From the NCBI RefSeq assembly GCF_014306095.1, contig NZ_JACRWC010000077.1, forward strand, positions 1-9,025: a stretch of DNA of 9,025 bases, read 5' to 3'. Origin of the DNA: Lentihominibacter faecis. GTDB taxonomy: Bacteria; Bacillota; Clostridia; Peptostreptococcales; Anaerovoracaceae. Below, in pieces: positions 1 through 7,157 of this stretch (the first letter of the stretch is position 1; the number at the start of each line of letters is the position of its first letter). The translations under genes and the position numbers were made by a program. A model generated the notes under the pieces. The model was given only the letters and a program-made list of their open reading frames with translations. It made no database searches and was not told the DNA's origin.

Positions 1-29
1 CGGCAGCGTCAGATGTGTATAAGAGACAG
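1..29. other. Nextera/Tn5 sequencing adapter remnant (not genomic)
   Basis: Bases 11-29 are exactly the 19-base Tn5 mosaic end AGATGTGTATAAGAGACAG. The ten bases before it, CGGCAGCGTC, are the adjoining part of the Illumina Nextera read-1 adapter. Together they make 29 bases of the known 33-base oligonucleotide, placed at the very edge of the sequence. The reading frame of glmM becomes recognisable immediately inside this segment. This is untrimmed library adapter at a contig end, not a transposon in the organism. Genomic sequence should be taken to begin at base 30. Confidence 0.97.
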
Positions 30-1317
30 CATCCTGTCCCTCCAGCATCACGCGCACCAGAGGTTCCGTTCCTGACGGGCGGATCAGTACACGCCCTTCT
101 CCTTCCAGATCCTTTTCAGCGGCGGCGATTGCTGCTTCGACCTCCGGATCCTCCCGGAATTTTCCTTTGTTTTCATTCTTGACTCTGGCATTTTTCAAAA
201 CCTGCGGGAAAATCTCGATCCCATCCGAAAGCTCCGATGGAAGTTTCCCCGAAAGGATCACTGCCTGAAGCAGCTGCAGAGAAGATAAAATACCGTCTCC
301 CGTCGTTGTATGATTTCGGAAAATAATATGTCCGGACTGCTCTCCACCAATATTACAGCCAGTTTTCAGCATGCTTTCCAGCACGTATCTGTCGCCAACG
401 GAAGTGACTTCCACTTTGCATCCCATACCTTCCACATATTTATGGAACCCGATATTGCTCATGACTGTAGCTGTCACCAGATCTCCCGGAAGCTCTCCGC
501 GATCCTTCATCATCTGTGCGCAGATGCAGATAAGCTTATCACCATCGATGATCCTGCCTTTTTCATCTACTGCGATCAGGCGATCTGCATCGCCATCGTA
601 GGCCATACCAAGGAATGCTCCCTGTCGTATCACTTCTTCCTGCAGTTTATCAGGGTGGGTCGAACCACAGGCGTCATTGATGTTGACACCATTCGGTTCA
701 TTACCGATCACCGTGATGTCTGCACCCAGCTCGGAGTATACCTTTTCTGCGATCCTGTAAGCGGCTCCATTGGCACAGTCCAGCACCAGCTTGCGCCCTT
801 TGATATCCACATCCAGCGTACTCTTCAGAAAATCAGCGTACCGGTCCAGGGCATCATCATCCGCCTCCAGACAACGTCCCAGTTTATCTCCCGTGATATG
901 GCTGTTGACATCGATATCCCGGAGGATGATATCTTCGATCTCATCCTCGATCTCATCATCCAGCTTGAATCCATCTCTGTTGAAGAATTTGATCCCGTTA
1001 TACTCAAACGGATTGTGGGACGCCGAGATCACAACACCGGCGTCGGCCTTATAGGCGCGTACCAGGTATGCGATCGCCGGAGTCGGCAGAACGCCGACCT
1101 TGATCACATTGCCGCCTACCGCCAGGATCCCCGCGCTGAGGGCGTCTTCCAGCATATCTCCAGAAAGGCGTGTGTCCTTTCCGATCAAAACGACCGGTCT
1201 CGCCTTGTCTTTACTCAATACATGTGCTCCCGATTTCCCCAGCTTAAACGCCAGTTCCGGCGTCAGTTCCGCATTTGCAACGCCTCTGACACCATCGGTA
1301 CCGAATAATCTTCCCAT
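30..1317 (-). CDS. glmM: Phosphoglucosamine mutase GlmM, C-terminus cut by contig end
   Basis: GlmM interconverts glucosamine-6-phosphate and glucosamine-1-phosphate in the cytoplasm, the step before UDP-GlcNAc, and so feeds peptidoglycan synthesis. The protein starts MGRLFGTDGVRG, a family signature. The active-site serine lies in VVISASHNP (Ser100, phosphorylated in this family). The magnesium loop is DGDADR (Asp241, 243, 245) and the sugar-binding motif is GGEQSGH (Glu326). The phosphate-binding RPSGTEPLVRVM stands near the end of the visible part. The visible 429 codons stop at the adapter junction; the usual length is about 450, so roughly 20 C-terminal residues are missing. The ATG at 1317 follows AGAGGAG at good spacing. 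It is last in the cdaA-cdaR-glmM cluster, 31 bases after cdaR, and no promoter of its own stands out. Confidence 0.97.
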
Positions 1318-1348
1318 AATCTTCTCCTCTGTTCTACATTAGTATAAT

Positions 1349-2275
1349 TTACTGGGCAGTCTTGATTTTTACTGTCACTTCTGTTGAATTTCCCTTGTTA
1401 TATAAATATACACCTGTCGGCAGAGAAAAATTCAGTTCTTTCTTTCCCTGCGATTTGATATCACTTACATCCACTGTTGCTGAAACAGAATCCAGATCAG
1501 CCAGAGCTTCCGATGTTCCCACGACTTTCACAGAATCCACGCCACTGATGGAATCCACTTCTTTCCCGTTTTCCATGTTTTTCGATGTGATCGTAACATC
1601 TACATCTCTGGTCTCCATCAGACGAACGGTCGTCTTTGCTTTGGAGTGATTCAAAACGACACCCTGCACTTCCGTTCCGTCTTTTTTAACAGCCATCAGC
1701 TCTACTTCTACTGTTTTCGGACTTTCCGACACCACATTGGATGTTATCTTGCCACGCACTGCGTCGACTTCGTTTACCACACTCTCCGCGCCGGTGACCG
1801 TTACTGTATCCGGGTACATATCATATGCCCACGGCACAAGATCCTTATCATTTCCTGCGTCTCCAACAAAATCGATCTCAACAGTTTTCTTGACTTCTAT
1901 ACTCTTCTCAACTCTATAGGAGATCGTATCGTCCGAGATACTGTCAAGTGTAACTCCTGACGGCAGTTCCAGCTCTACCTTACCGCGGTTTTTTCCTTCG
2001 CTGGCATCAGCCACATCTACCGTTGCTGTAAGACCCGTCTTCTTCATTTCATTGATGACAGAGCGCTTTCCTTTGACAATGGCACTTACTCTCAGATCCT
2101 GTTCATGAACGACTGCCAGACCTTCATCTGCCAGCGTCTCCGTATTGACGAACGTCACTTCGATATCGCTGATTTTTTCCTTTGTATCCGGGTTTACTTC
2201 TCCCATGACATACACCCACAATAAAATTGCGATGATCAGGGAGATGATCTTCAGCACGTTCTTATTTTCCAGCAT
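1349..2275 (-). CDS. cdaR: CdaR, YbbR-domain regulator of CdaA
   Basis: CdaR is a membrane-anchored extracellular protein that binds the diadenylate cyclase CdaA and modulates c-di-AMP synthesis. Here 308 residues are seen. A short N-terminus is followed by one hydrophobic segment at about residues 8-25 (LKIISLIIAILLWVYVMGEV), acting as an anchor or uncleaved signal. The rest is beta-rich and reads as three YbbR-type repeats, roughly 35-125, 130-225 and 230-308. The Bacillus subtilis protein is longer (483 residues, four repeats), so this is a short form. The start overlaps the end of cdaA by 14 bases and is preceded by AAGGGGGAAG, so translation is probably coupled. Placement between cdaA and glmM is the main support for the name, since YbbR sequence is poorly conserved. 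Confidence 0.93.
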   Translation of the reverse strand: MLENKNVLKIISLIIAILLWVYVMGEVNPDTKEKISDIEVTFVNTETLADEGLAVVHEQDLRVSAIVKGKRSVINEMKKTGLTATVDVADASEGKNRGKVELELPSGVTLDSISDDTISYRVEKSIEVKKTVEIDFVGDAGNDKDLVPWAYDMYPDTVTVTGAESVVNEVDAVRGKITSNVVSESPKTVEVELMAVKKDGTEVQGVVLNHSKAKTTVRLMETRDVDVTITSKNMENGKEVDSISGVDSVKVVGTSEALADLDSVSATVDVSDIKSQGKKELNFSLPTGVYLYNKGNSTEVTVKIKTAQ

Positions 2276-3116
2276 GATTCTTCCCCCTTATTTTATTGAT
2301 CGTCTTCGGAATAAATGCGATCGAAGCTTTCTTCGGTTCATTGTTCCAGTACATATTCAGCAGCATTTTCTCTACCGTTTTGATATCAAGAAAACGAGTC
2401 AGTTTTCCCTCACTCGCCATAGAGATGGCACCTGTTTCTTCCGAAACGATCAAAACGAGAGCATCGGAGTTTTCTGTGATCCCGATGCCGGCACGATGTC
2501 GCGTCCCCAGGTCTTTACTGATACTCTTGTCGTGTGTCAGCGGCAGAACGCAGCCAGCCGCATAAGCACGATCCTGCCTGATGATCAAAGCGCCATCGTG
2601 AAGCGGTGCTCCTTCATAAAAGATATTACCCAGAAGCTGATCGGATATTTCTGCATCGATCACCGTTCCGGTTTCAATGATATCCATCAGAGACGTTTCT
2701 TTCTCAAATACCATCAGCGCACCTACGCGGTTAGCCGAGAAATTCTCGATCGCTCGGATGATCTGCGCCGTAATGTGCTTTCCCTTCTCCTTATCCATCT
2801 GAGAAAAAGAGCCTTTCATCAGTTGGCTGCGACCCATATATTCCAACGCACGCCGCAGCTCCGGCTGAAACACCACCAGGATCGCAACAGCACCCAGAGC
2901 TACCGTACCTTTCAGCAGCCAGTTGATCGTGTGCAGGTTCATCAGATCCGTTACAAAAGTAGCCACAACTAAAACCAGCACCCCCTTGAGGAGCTGTTCC
3001 GCACGCGTCTGTTTTATCAGTCCCAGCAGCTTATATATAACAAAAGCCACAATGAGAATATCCACTATATCTGTAATTCCGATTCCGGAAAATACATTTT
3101 CAAAAAAACGTTCCAT
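2262..3116 (-). CDS. cdaA: Diadenylate cyclase CdaA (c-di-AMP synthase)
   Basis: CdaA condenses two ATP into cyclic di-AMP at the membrane; the messenger controls potassium and osmolyte uptake and wall homeostasis. The 284 residues begin with three hydrophobic helices at about 13-34, 42-59 and 64-83, the topology expected of CdaA (not DisA or CdaS). A DAC domain follows at about 100-265 with both catalytic motifs intact: DGA at 174-176 within PLHDGALII and GTRHRA at 204-209. Length is normal for the family. The start is the first ATG after a moderate AAGGTAG site nine bases upstream. It is the first gene of cdaA-cdaR-glmM, with a consensus promoter 36-64 bases upstream, and its stop codon lies inside cdaR. 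Confidence 0.97.
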   Translation of the reverse strand: MERFFENVFSGIGITDIVDILIVAFVIYKLLGLIKQTRAEQLLKGVLVLVVATFVTDLMNLHTINWLLKGTVALGAVAILVVFQPELRRALEYMGRSQLMKGSFSQMDKEKGKHITAQIIRAIENFSANRVGALMVFEKETSLMDIIETGTVIDAEISDQLLGNIFYEGAPLHDGALIIRQDRAYAAGCVLPLTHDKSISKDLGTRHRAGIGITENSDALVLIVSEETGAISMASEGKLTRFLDIKTVEKMLLNMYWNNEPKKASIAFIPKTINKIRGKNHAGK

Positions 3117-3151
3117 ATAAGTCTACCTTAACCTTCTACCTATCTCATTAT

Positions 3152-3180
3152 ATTTTACCGAAATCCCCTTCTGTTTTCAA
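3152..3180 (-). promoter_or_regulatory. Sigma-A-type promoter for cdaA-cdaR-glmM
   Basis: On the minus strand TTGAAA (3180-3175) and TAAAAT (3157-3152) are separated by exactly 17 bases. They lie between the hpf terminator and the cdaA start, giving a leader of about 30 bases. An overlapping TATAAT at 3152-3147 is a possible alternative -10, but it sits 22 bases from TTGAAA and has no good -35 of its own. Confidence 0.75.
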
Positions 3181-3234
3181 TAGGTATGTCATGTCTTTTC
3201 CGTGAATAAATCTTCACTTTTGTCTCACCGCAAC

Positions 3235-3262
3235 AAAAAAGCGGAGAAAATCCTCCGCTTTT
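3235..3262 (-). terminator. Intrinsic terminator of hpf
   Basis: Read on the minus strand, AAAAGCGGAG and CTCCGCTTTT close a hairpin with a six-base loop, followed by a run of six T. The GC-rich core is GCGGAG/CTCCGC. It lies 48 bases after the hpf stop codon and upstream of the cdaA promoter, so it separates hpf from the cdaA operon. Confidence 0.88.
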
Positions 3263-3309
3263 CATTCGTTCTGATTCATATTACCGGATCCATTCCGGCA
3301 CCGTTCCGT

Positions 3310-3840
3310 CTAGTAGGAAGTTTCCAGAAGGCCGTAATCCCTGTCATTTCTGCGGTATACCACATTGACCGAATCCGTCTCCATATTGAGGAATATGTAG
3401 AAAGTATGCGCCAGAAGTTCCATCTGAACGATAGCTTCATCCACCGTCATAGGCTCCAGCTCAAATTTCTTTCTCTTGACAACCTGGATCACTTCCGGTT
3501 CTTCCTCTTCATATTCCGGAAGATCTGCAAACATCAGATCCGGCTGTCCTTTATATTTCTTCTGGAGTTTGGATTTGAAACGGGACATCTGACTCGAAAG
3601 TTTTTCGATGACCCGATCAACTGCATCATACGGATCGTCCGCCCGCATCTCTGCTCTGAAAATCGTTCCTTTCGCATTGATGGTAGCCTCCACCTTGTAG
3701 CCGGCCTTTTCTTTGATCACCATGATATTTCCCGTGATCTCATTGGAAAAGTATTTGTCCAGCTTTTCAAATTTCTTTTCAATGGTTTCCTTGAGCTTGT
3801 CGCTCGGCGTGTAATTCTTTCCAGTAATGATTGTCTTCAT
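3310..3840 (-). CDS. hpf: Long-form ribosome hibernation promoting factor (RaiA/HPF)
   Basis: Long HPF binds the 30S decoding region and pairs two 70S ribosomes into inactive 100S dimers in stationary phase or stress. The 176-residue product has the N-terminal ribosome-binding domain (about 1-98: MKTIITGKNY, then the basic stretch SRFKSKLQKKYKG). An acidic linker (EYEEEEPEV) follows, then the C-terminal dimerisation domain (about 120-176: KRKKFELEPMTVDEAIVQME, later NVVYRRNDRDYGLLE). Both domains are complete, so this is the long form. The frame stays open 34 codons further upstream, but I choose the ATG at 3840 because the perfect AAAGGAGG lies just before it, the upstream residues do not resemble HPF, and the promoter would be inside that extension. 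It has its own promoter and terminator and lies directly downstream of the raiA-motif RNA. Confidence 0.96.
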   Translation of the reverse strand: MKTIITGKNYTPSDKLKETIEKKFEKLDKYFSNEITGNIMVIKEKAGYKVEATINAKGTIFRAEMRADDPYDAVDRVIEKLSSQMSRFKSKLQKKYKGQPDLMFADLPEYEEEEPEVIQVVKRKKFELEPMTVDEAIVQMELLAHTFYIFLNMETDSVNVVYRRNDRDYGLLETSY

Positions 3841-3870
3841 ACTAACAACCTCCTTTGCAGCCTTTTTCTT

Positions 3871-3899
3871 AGTATAACACATGTTTTTCGAATTTTCAA
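3871..3899 (-). promoter_or_regulatory. Consensus sigma-A promoter for hpf
   Basis: On the minus strand TTGAAA (3899-3894), a 17-base spacer and TATACT (3876-3871) form a near-consensus promoter. The -10 box also has an upstream TG (TGTTATACT). The expected start is near 3864, giving a leader of about 24 bases that keeps the AAAGGAGG site. The -35 box begins one base after the terminal stem of the upstream RNA, so RNA and hpf appear to be separate transcription units packed back to back. Confidence 0.8.
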
Positions 3900-4087
3900 T
3901 AAAGTCTGCATATGACTCAGCTGACCTGATCTTTGCCCCCACACCTGCCTTTACCTGAGTTTCTCAGAGGACTTACTTCTAAACTACGCCATGATCACTG
4001 CCGCCTTGCGGATCAGCTTACGTGGGACCCTTTGCCCGTAGCTGGCCTGGCCTTTCAATCACAGACCTGAGTCATATGCAGACTTTA
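3900..4087 (-). ncRNA. raiA-motif structured noncoding RNA
   Basis: This non-coding stretch between comFC and hpf (raiA) is closed by a perfect 21-bp inverted repeat (3900-3920 with 4067-4087). Inside, read as minus-strand RNA, further pairings are visible: CUACG with CGUAG (4037-4041 with 3984-3988), CCCAC with GUGGG (4022-4026 with 3938-3942), the hairpin CUGAG-AAA-CUCAG (3955-3967) and the hairpin CCGC-AAG-GCGG (4001-4011). The eight-base string GGGCAAAG occurs twice, once in each half. Known background: the raiA motif is a widespread, highly structured RNA of Bacillota and Actinomycetota, typically found between raiA and comFC. It is very abundant in Clostridium acetobutylicum and linked there to sporulation and aggregation; its biochemical role was unknown in the work I recall. 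Placement, size and fold fit. I could not run a covariance model. 6S RNA was considered and is less likely here. Confidence 0.88.
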
Positions 4088-4100
4088 CTGTCCGCACTGC

Positions 4101-4106
4101 ATTATA
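4101..4106 (-). promoter_or_regulatory. Candidate -10 box for the raiA-motif RNA
   Basis: A perfect TATAAT on the minus strand, between the comFC stop and the RNA, would start transcription near 4093-4095, about seven bases before the terminal stem. No good -35 hexamer lies 16-18 bases upstream; that position falls in the end of comFC and reads ACCGAA or CCGAAA. The RNA may instead, or also, be processed from comFC read-through. Confidence 0.5.
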
Positions 4107-4113
4107 TCGTTGT

Positions 4114-4878
4114 CTAAAGACCTTTCGGTCTGCGGTTTCCTCCAGATGCCAGTGTCAGAAAATCCACCGCCGCTGCGCCGCATTCCAGAAGGATCCTGGA
4201 ACATTCGTCTATCGTCGCACCTGTCGTGTAAATATCATCTATCAGCAGTATCGCTTTCCCGGGAAGCTCCGCTTTTCCTTTTTTCGTTACTGCAAAGGCT
4301 CCGCGCAGCGCACTTTCCCGTTCAATAGGGGAAAGGCTCCTGAGCAGGATCGTTTCTCGCGTTCTCTGCAAAGCATCCGGCATCAGGGTTTTTCCCCAGA
4401 GCTGCGCCAGTCTGGCTGCCATCAGTTCCGTCTGATTATATCCCCGTTTCCTTTCGCGGGTTCTATGGATCGGTATCGGTATTATAACATCGATCTTCAG
4501 GTTTTCCCAGCGAATCCGATCAAAAAGGATGTCTCCAAATTTTTTCCCCAGATATCCTTTCCCGTTATACTTGTAATCCAGGATCATCTCCCGCTCGTAC
4601 AATCCGTATGTGAGGCAGCTGTAGCCTTTGCGAAAACTGTGATTGCTCCCCATGCAGTTGTAGCATCGCCCACCTCGGTAAGTCTCCGGCAGTGCTTTCC
4701 CGCACTTCTCGCATGTTCTCCCGTTATTCCAGTGCATCTTTTTCATGCAGCTGTCACAAAGGGCATATGGCCTTGTTCCATCGATGAGACAGCCGCAGCA
4801 GGCACAGTAAATATTTGACGGAAACACCGCTTCTGAAAGTGCCTCCAGCGTCTTTCTCAATACTCTCTGTTCTCCCAT
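4114..4878 (-). CDS. comFC: ComF-family protein (ComFC), double zinc finger plus phosphoribosyltransferase domain
   Basis: ComFC-type proteins are cytoplasmic and are needed for DNA uptake in competent species; in non-competent clostridia their role is unclear. The 254 residues carry cysteine pairs typical of the family zinc ribbons: C25-C28/C30, C41-C44, C56-C59 and C72-C75. A type I phosphoribosyltransferase fold follows, with PIPIH at 134-138, the basic RERKRGYNQ at 141-149 and the PRPP-binding loop LIDDIYTTGAT at 212-222. Length is slightly above the usual 220-240. The ATG at 4878 is preceded by AGGGA eight bases upstream and begins 18 bases after recD2, so it is probably cotranscribed. 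The raiA-motif RNA follows its stop codon, the typical arrangement. I see no other competence genes in the window. Confidence 0.93.
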   Translation of the reverse strand: MGEQRVLRKTLEALSEAVFPSNIYCACCGCLIDGTRPYALCDSCMKKMHWNNGRTCEKCGKALPETYRGGRCYNCMGSNHSFRKGYSCLTYGLYEREMILDYKYNGKGYLGKKFGDILFDRIRWENLKIDVIIPIPIHRTRERKRGYNQTELMAARLAQLWGKTLMPDALQRTRETILLRSLSPIERESALRGAFAVTKKGKAELPGKAILLIDDIYTTGATIDECSRILLECGAAAVDFLTLASGGNRRPKGL

Positions 4879-4896
4879 TTCTTTTCCCTGAAATTT

Positions 4897-7155
4897 CTAT
4901 TGATCCATCTGGTCAAAATCATCTGCATCACCGCCCGCAGTTTCCATGGAAAAAATTCTGCGCAGCCGGTATACCAGACCAGAATACCGCTCTTTGATCC
5001 TGTTGTTGTCCACCATGCCTTCCAGCTTGTTCTGTGAGCCCACGAGTACAACAACGCGTTTTCCCCTTGTAACGCCTGTGTACAGAAGATTCCTGGTCGC
5101 AAGCATCGGCGGGAACCAGCTGATGGGCATGATCACGATAGGGAATTCACTACCCTGACTCTTGTGGACCGTCACTGCATATGCCAGTTCCAGTTCCTCC
5201 AGCTGGTTAAAATGATAGGTTACATAACGCACTTCATCGTAAACCACCGTTAGTTCATTGAATTCCCGGTCTACCTTGCGAATGAACCCTACGTCTCCGT
5301 TGAACACACCTTCTCCTTCTGTGAAGTCCTCCAGGTTCTTCCACGCCATCTGGTAGTTATTTTTGATCTGCATGACTTTATCGCCTTCGCGGAAGGTCCT
5401 GTCGCCAAAGGTCTTTTCTTCCAGTGCCTCGTTCGGTGGATTCAGGACTTCCTGCAGTTCTTTATTCAGATTGATGCTCCCCAGAAGTCCTTTTCTCACA
5501 GGCGTCAGCACCTGGATATCCGCCACCGGCGACAGATCCGTATAATAGTCCGGCAGACGTGTCAGACAAAGCTCCTTGATCGTCTGCAGCATATCCTTTT
5601 CCCGACTTCTGTGAAGCAGGAAAAAATCCTTGTCTCTGGCATTGCAGTCCGGGTATTCCCCCTTATTGATCCGGTGAGCGTTGACGACGATCATGCTTTC
5701 CTTGGCCTGCCTGAAGATTTCCGTCAGCTTCGTACAGTAAATATATTCGCTGTCGATGATATCCCGCAGTACGTTTCCAGCCCCTACCGACGGCAGCTGA
5801 TCCGAATCCCCTACGATGATAAGTCTGGTTCCCGGTCTGATCGCACTGACTAGCCCGTTCATCAAAAGCAGGTCTATCATAGACGCTTCATCCACAATGA
5901 TCGCATCGTATTCCAGCGGATTTTCCTTCGTCCTGCCAAATCTCATGCGATTCTCGCTTTCCGAAAAATAGTATTCTAAAAGCCGATGGATCGTAGAAGC
6001 GTAATGACCCGACGTCTCAGTTATTCTCTTTGCAGCACGCCCTGTAGGCGCCGCGATAGCGGTTTTCAGACCGCTGTCCTCCAGGATATTTATGATCGTA
6101 TTGATAATAGTCGTTTTCCCGGTACCCGGACCGCCCGTTATAACGCTGACCCCCATCTTCAGGGAGCTGGTCACCGCATGTTTCTGATTCTCCGAAAGAA
6201 AGATCCCCGTCGATCGTTCTGTCCTCTGGATCAGGCTGTCGATTTTCCCCGCAACAGGTTTCAGCCCCGCGTCATTGATCATCGAAAGACACTTGCAGAC
6301 ATTCTGCTCCGCAAGATAATAAGGCATGAGAAACACGACTGTCCGATTGTCCAGGTTTTCCACATGGATCTCCCCGGTGAATGCCATCTCTGCAATATTG
6401 TCCTCTATCTGCTGCATGGGCAGATCCAGCATCTGTCCGGTTTTTTCACAAAGCTCCTCCTGAGGCAGGAACGTATTTCCCTCTCCTGCAAAATAAGTCA
6501 ACGTGAACTTGATCCCGCTCTGGATCCGAAATCTGTCATCATGGGCGATCCCCATTTTTTCTGCGATCTTATCTGCCTTCTTAAACCCGATACCGAAAAT
6601 ATCGTCCACCAGCTGGTATGGGTTCTCTTCGATCGCCTGTATGGTATCTGCTCCATATACTTCATACAGCTTCATCGCGTAATGGGAGTTTATACCATAA
6701 TTCTGTAGATACAGTGTTATGTTTGCGAATTCTCTGTGTTGCTTGAATGCTTCAGAAATCTTTGCAGCCGTTTTCGGTCCTATGCCGCTGATCCCGCAAA
6801 GCTGCCCAGGGTCTTCTTCGATCACCTGCAAAGTGTTCTCCCCAAAGCGTTCCACGATAGCTGCCGCAGTTTTTCTCCCCACACCTTTCATGGCTCCGGA
6901 TGCCAGGAAGTCCCGGATCCCGTCTTCCGTGGACGGCAGCTCTTCTTCAAATTCCCTGATCGCAAACTGTTCGCCATAGGTCGGATGCATGGTGAATTCA
7001 CCCCTCAGCCGGTAATGTCTTCCCACGCTGACCGCCGGCAAATTCCCCACAACGGTAAACGCTTCCAGTTCCGTCTCAAAAACGGCTACCGTGTAGCCGT
7101 TTTCGTTGTTATGAAATATGATTTCTGCAATGGTGCCCTTGTATTCTTCCAGCAT
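4897..7155 (-). CDS. recD2: ATP-dependent DNA helicase RecD2
   Basis: RecD2 is a 5'-3' superfamily 1B helicase of bacteria lacking RecBC; in Bacillus it limits recombination and aids replication-fork progress and repair. The 752 residues show the RecD2 N-terminal OB-like region (1-72) and helix-hairpin-helix repeats (GAMKGVGRKTA at 88, GISGIGPKTA at 121, DIFGIGFKKADKI at 185), all absent from RecBCD RecD. Motor motifs follow: Walker A GGPGTGKT at 341-348, APTGRAAKR at 369-377, VDEAS at 421-425, GDSDQLPSVGAG at 449-460, FRQA at 481-484, VHKSQGSE at 663-670 and YTGVTRGK at 692-699. Length is normal and no frame break is seen. It starts two bases after the yhaM stop; its AAGGATG site lies inside the end of yhaM, indicating translational coupling. 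Confidence 0.97.
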   Translation of the reverse strand: MLEEYKGTIAEIIFHNNENGYTVAVFETELEAFTVVGNLPAVSVGRHYRLRGEFTMHPTYGEQFAIREFEEELPSTEDGIRDFLASGAMKGVGRKTAAAIVERFGENTLQVIEEDPGQLCGISGIGPKTAAKISEAFKQHREFANITLYLQNYGINSHYAMKLYEVYGADTIQAIEENPYQLVDDIFGIGFKKADKIAEKMGIAHDDRFRIQSGIKFTLTYFAGEGNTFLPQEELCEKTGQMLDLPMQQIEDNIAEMAFTGEIHVENLDNRTVVFLMPYYLAEQNVCKCLSMINDAGLKPVAGKIDSLIQRTERSTGIFLSENQKHAVTSSLKMGVSVITGGPGTGKTTIINTIINILEDSGLKTAIAAPTGRAAKRITETSGHYASTIHRLLEYYFSESENRMRFGRTKENPLEYDAIIVDEASMIDLLLMNGLVSAIRPGTRLIIVGDSDQLPSVGAGNVLRDIIDSEYIYCTKLTEIFRQAKESMIVVNAHRINKGEYPDCNARDKDFFLLHRSREKDMLQTIKELCLTRLPDYYTDLSPVADIQVLTPVRKGLLGSINLNKELQEVLNPPNEALEEKTFGDRTFREGDKVMQIKNNYQMAWKNLEDFTEGEGVFNGDVGFIRKVDREFNELTVVYDEVRYVTYHFNQLEELELAYAVTVHKSQGSEFPIVIMPISWFPPMLATRNLLYTGVTRGKRVVVLVGSQNKLEGMVDNNRIKERYSGLVYRLRRIFSMETAGGDADDFDQMDQ

Positions 7156-7157
7156 GT

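Noticed and set aside
11..29. Tn5-type transposon end in the genome
   Set aside because: The mosaic end is joined to the synthetic Nextera adapter stretch and sits at the sequence edge, so it is library-derived.
310..1308. Long plus-strand open frame of 332 codons
   Set aside because: It lies antisense within glmM, which has full family motifs; the plus-strand translation resembles no protein and has no ribosome binding site.
1341..1346. TATACT in the cdaR-glmM gap as a glmM promoter
   Set aside because: There is no matching -35 hexamer at 16-18 bases upstream, and the 31-base gap fits a simple operon junction.
3841..3942. N-terminal extension of hpf by 34 codons
   Set aside because: The extension would contain the hpf promoter and part of the structured RNA; the perfect AAAGGAGG just before the ATG at 3840 fixes the start.
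3900..4087. 6S RNA as the identity of the structured RNA
   Set aside because: Size and long terminal stem would suit 6S RNA, but the internal branched pairings, the lack of a large open central bubble, and the position between comFC and raiA fit the raiA motif better.
4118..4131. Hairpin AGACC/GGTCT at the end of comFC as a terminator
   Set aside because: The stem is only five base pairs, overlaps the last codons of comFC and is followed by just three T before other bases, so it is too weak to call.
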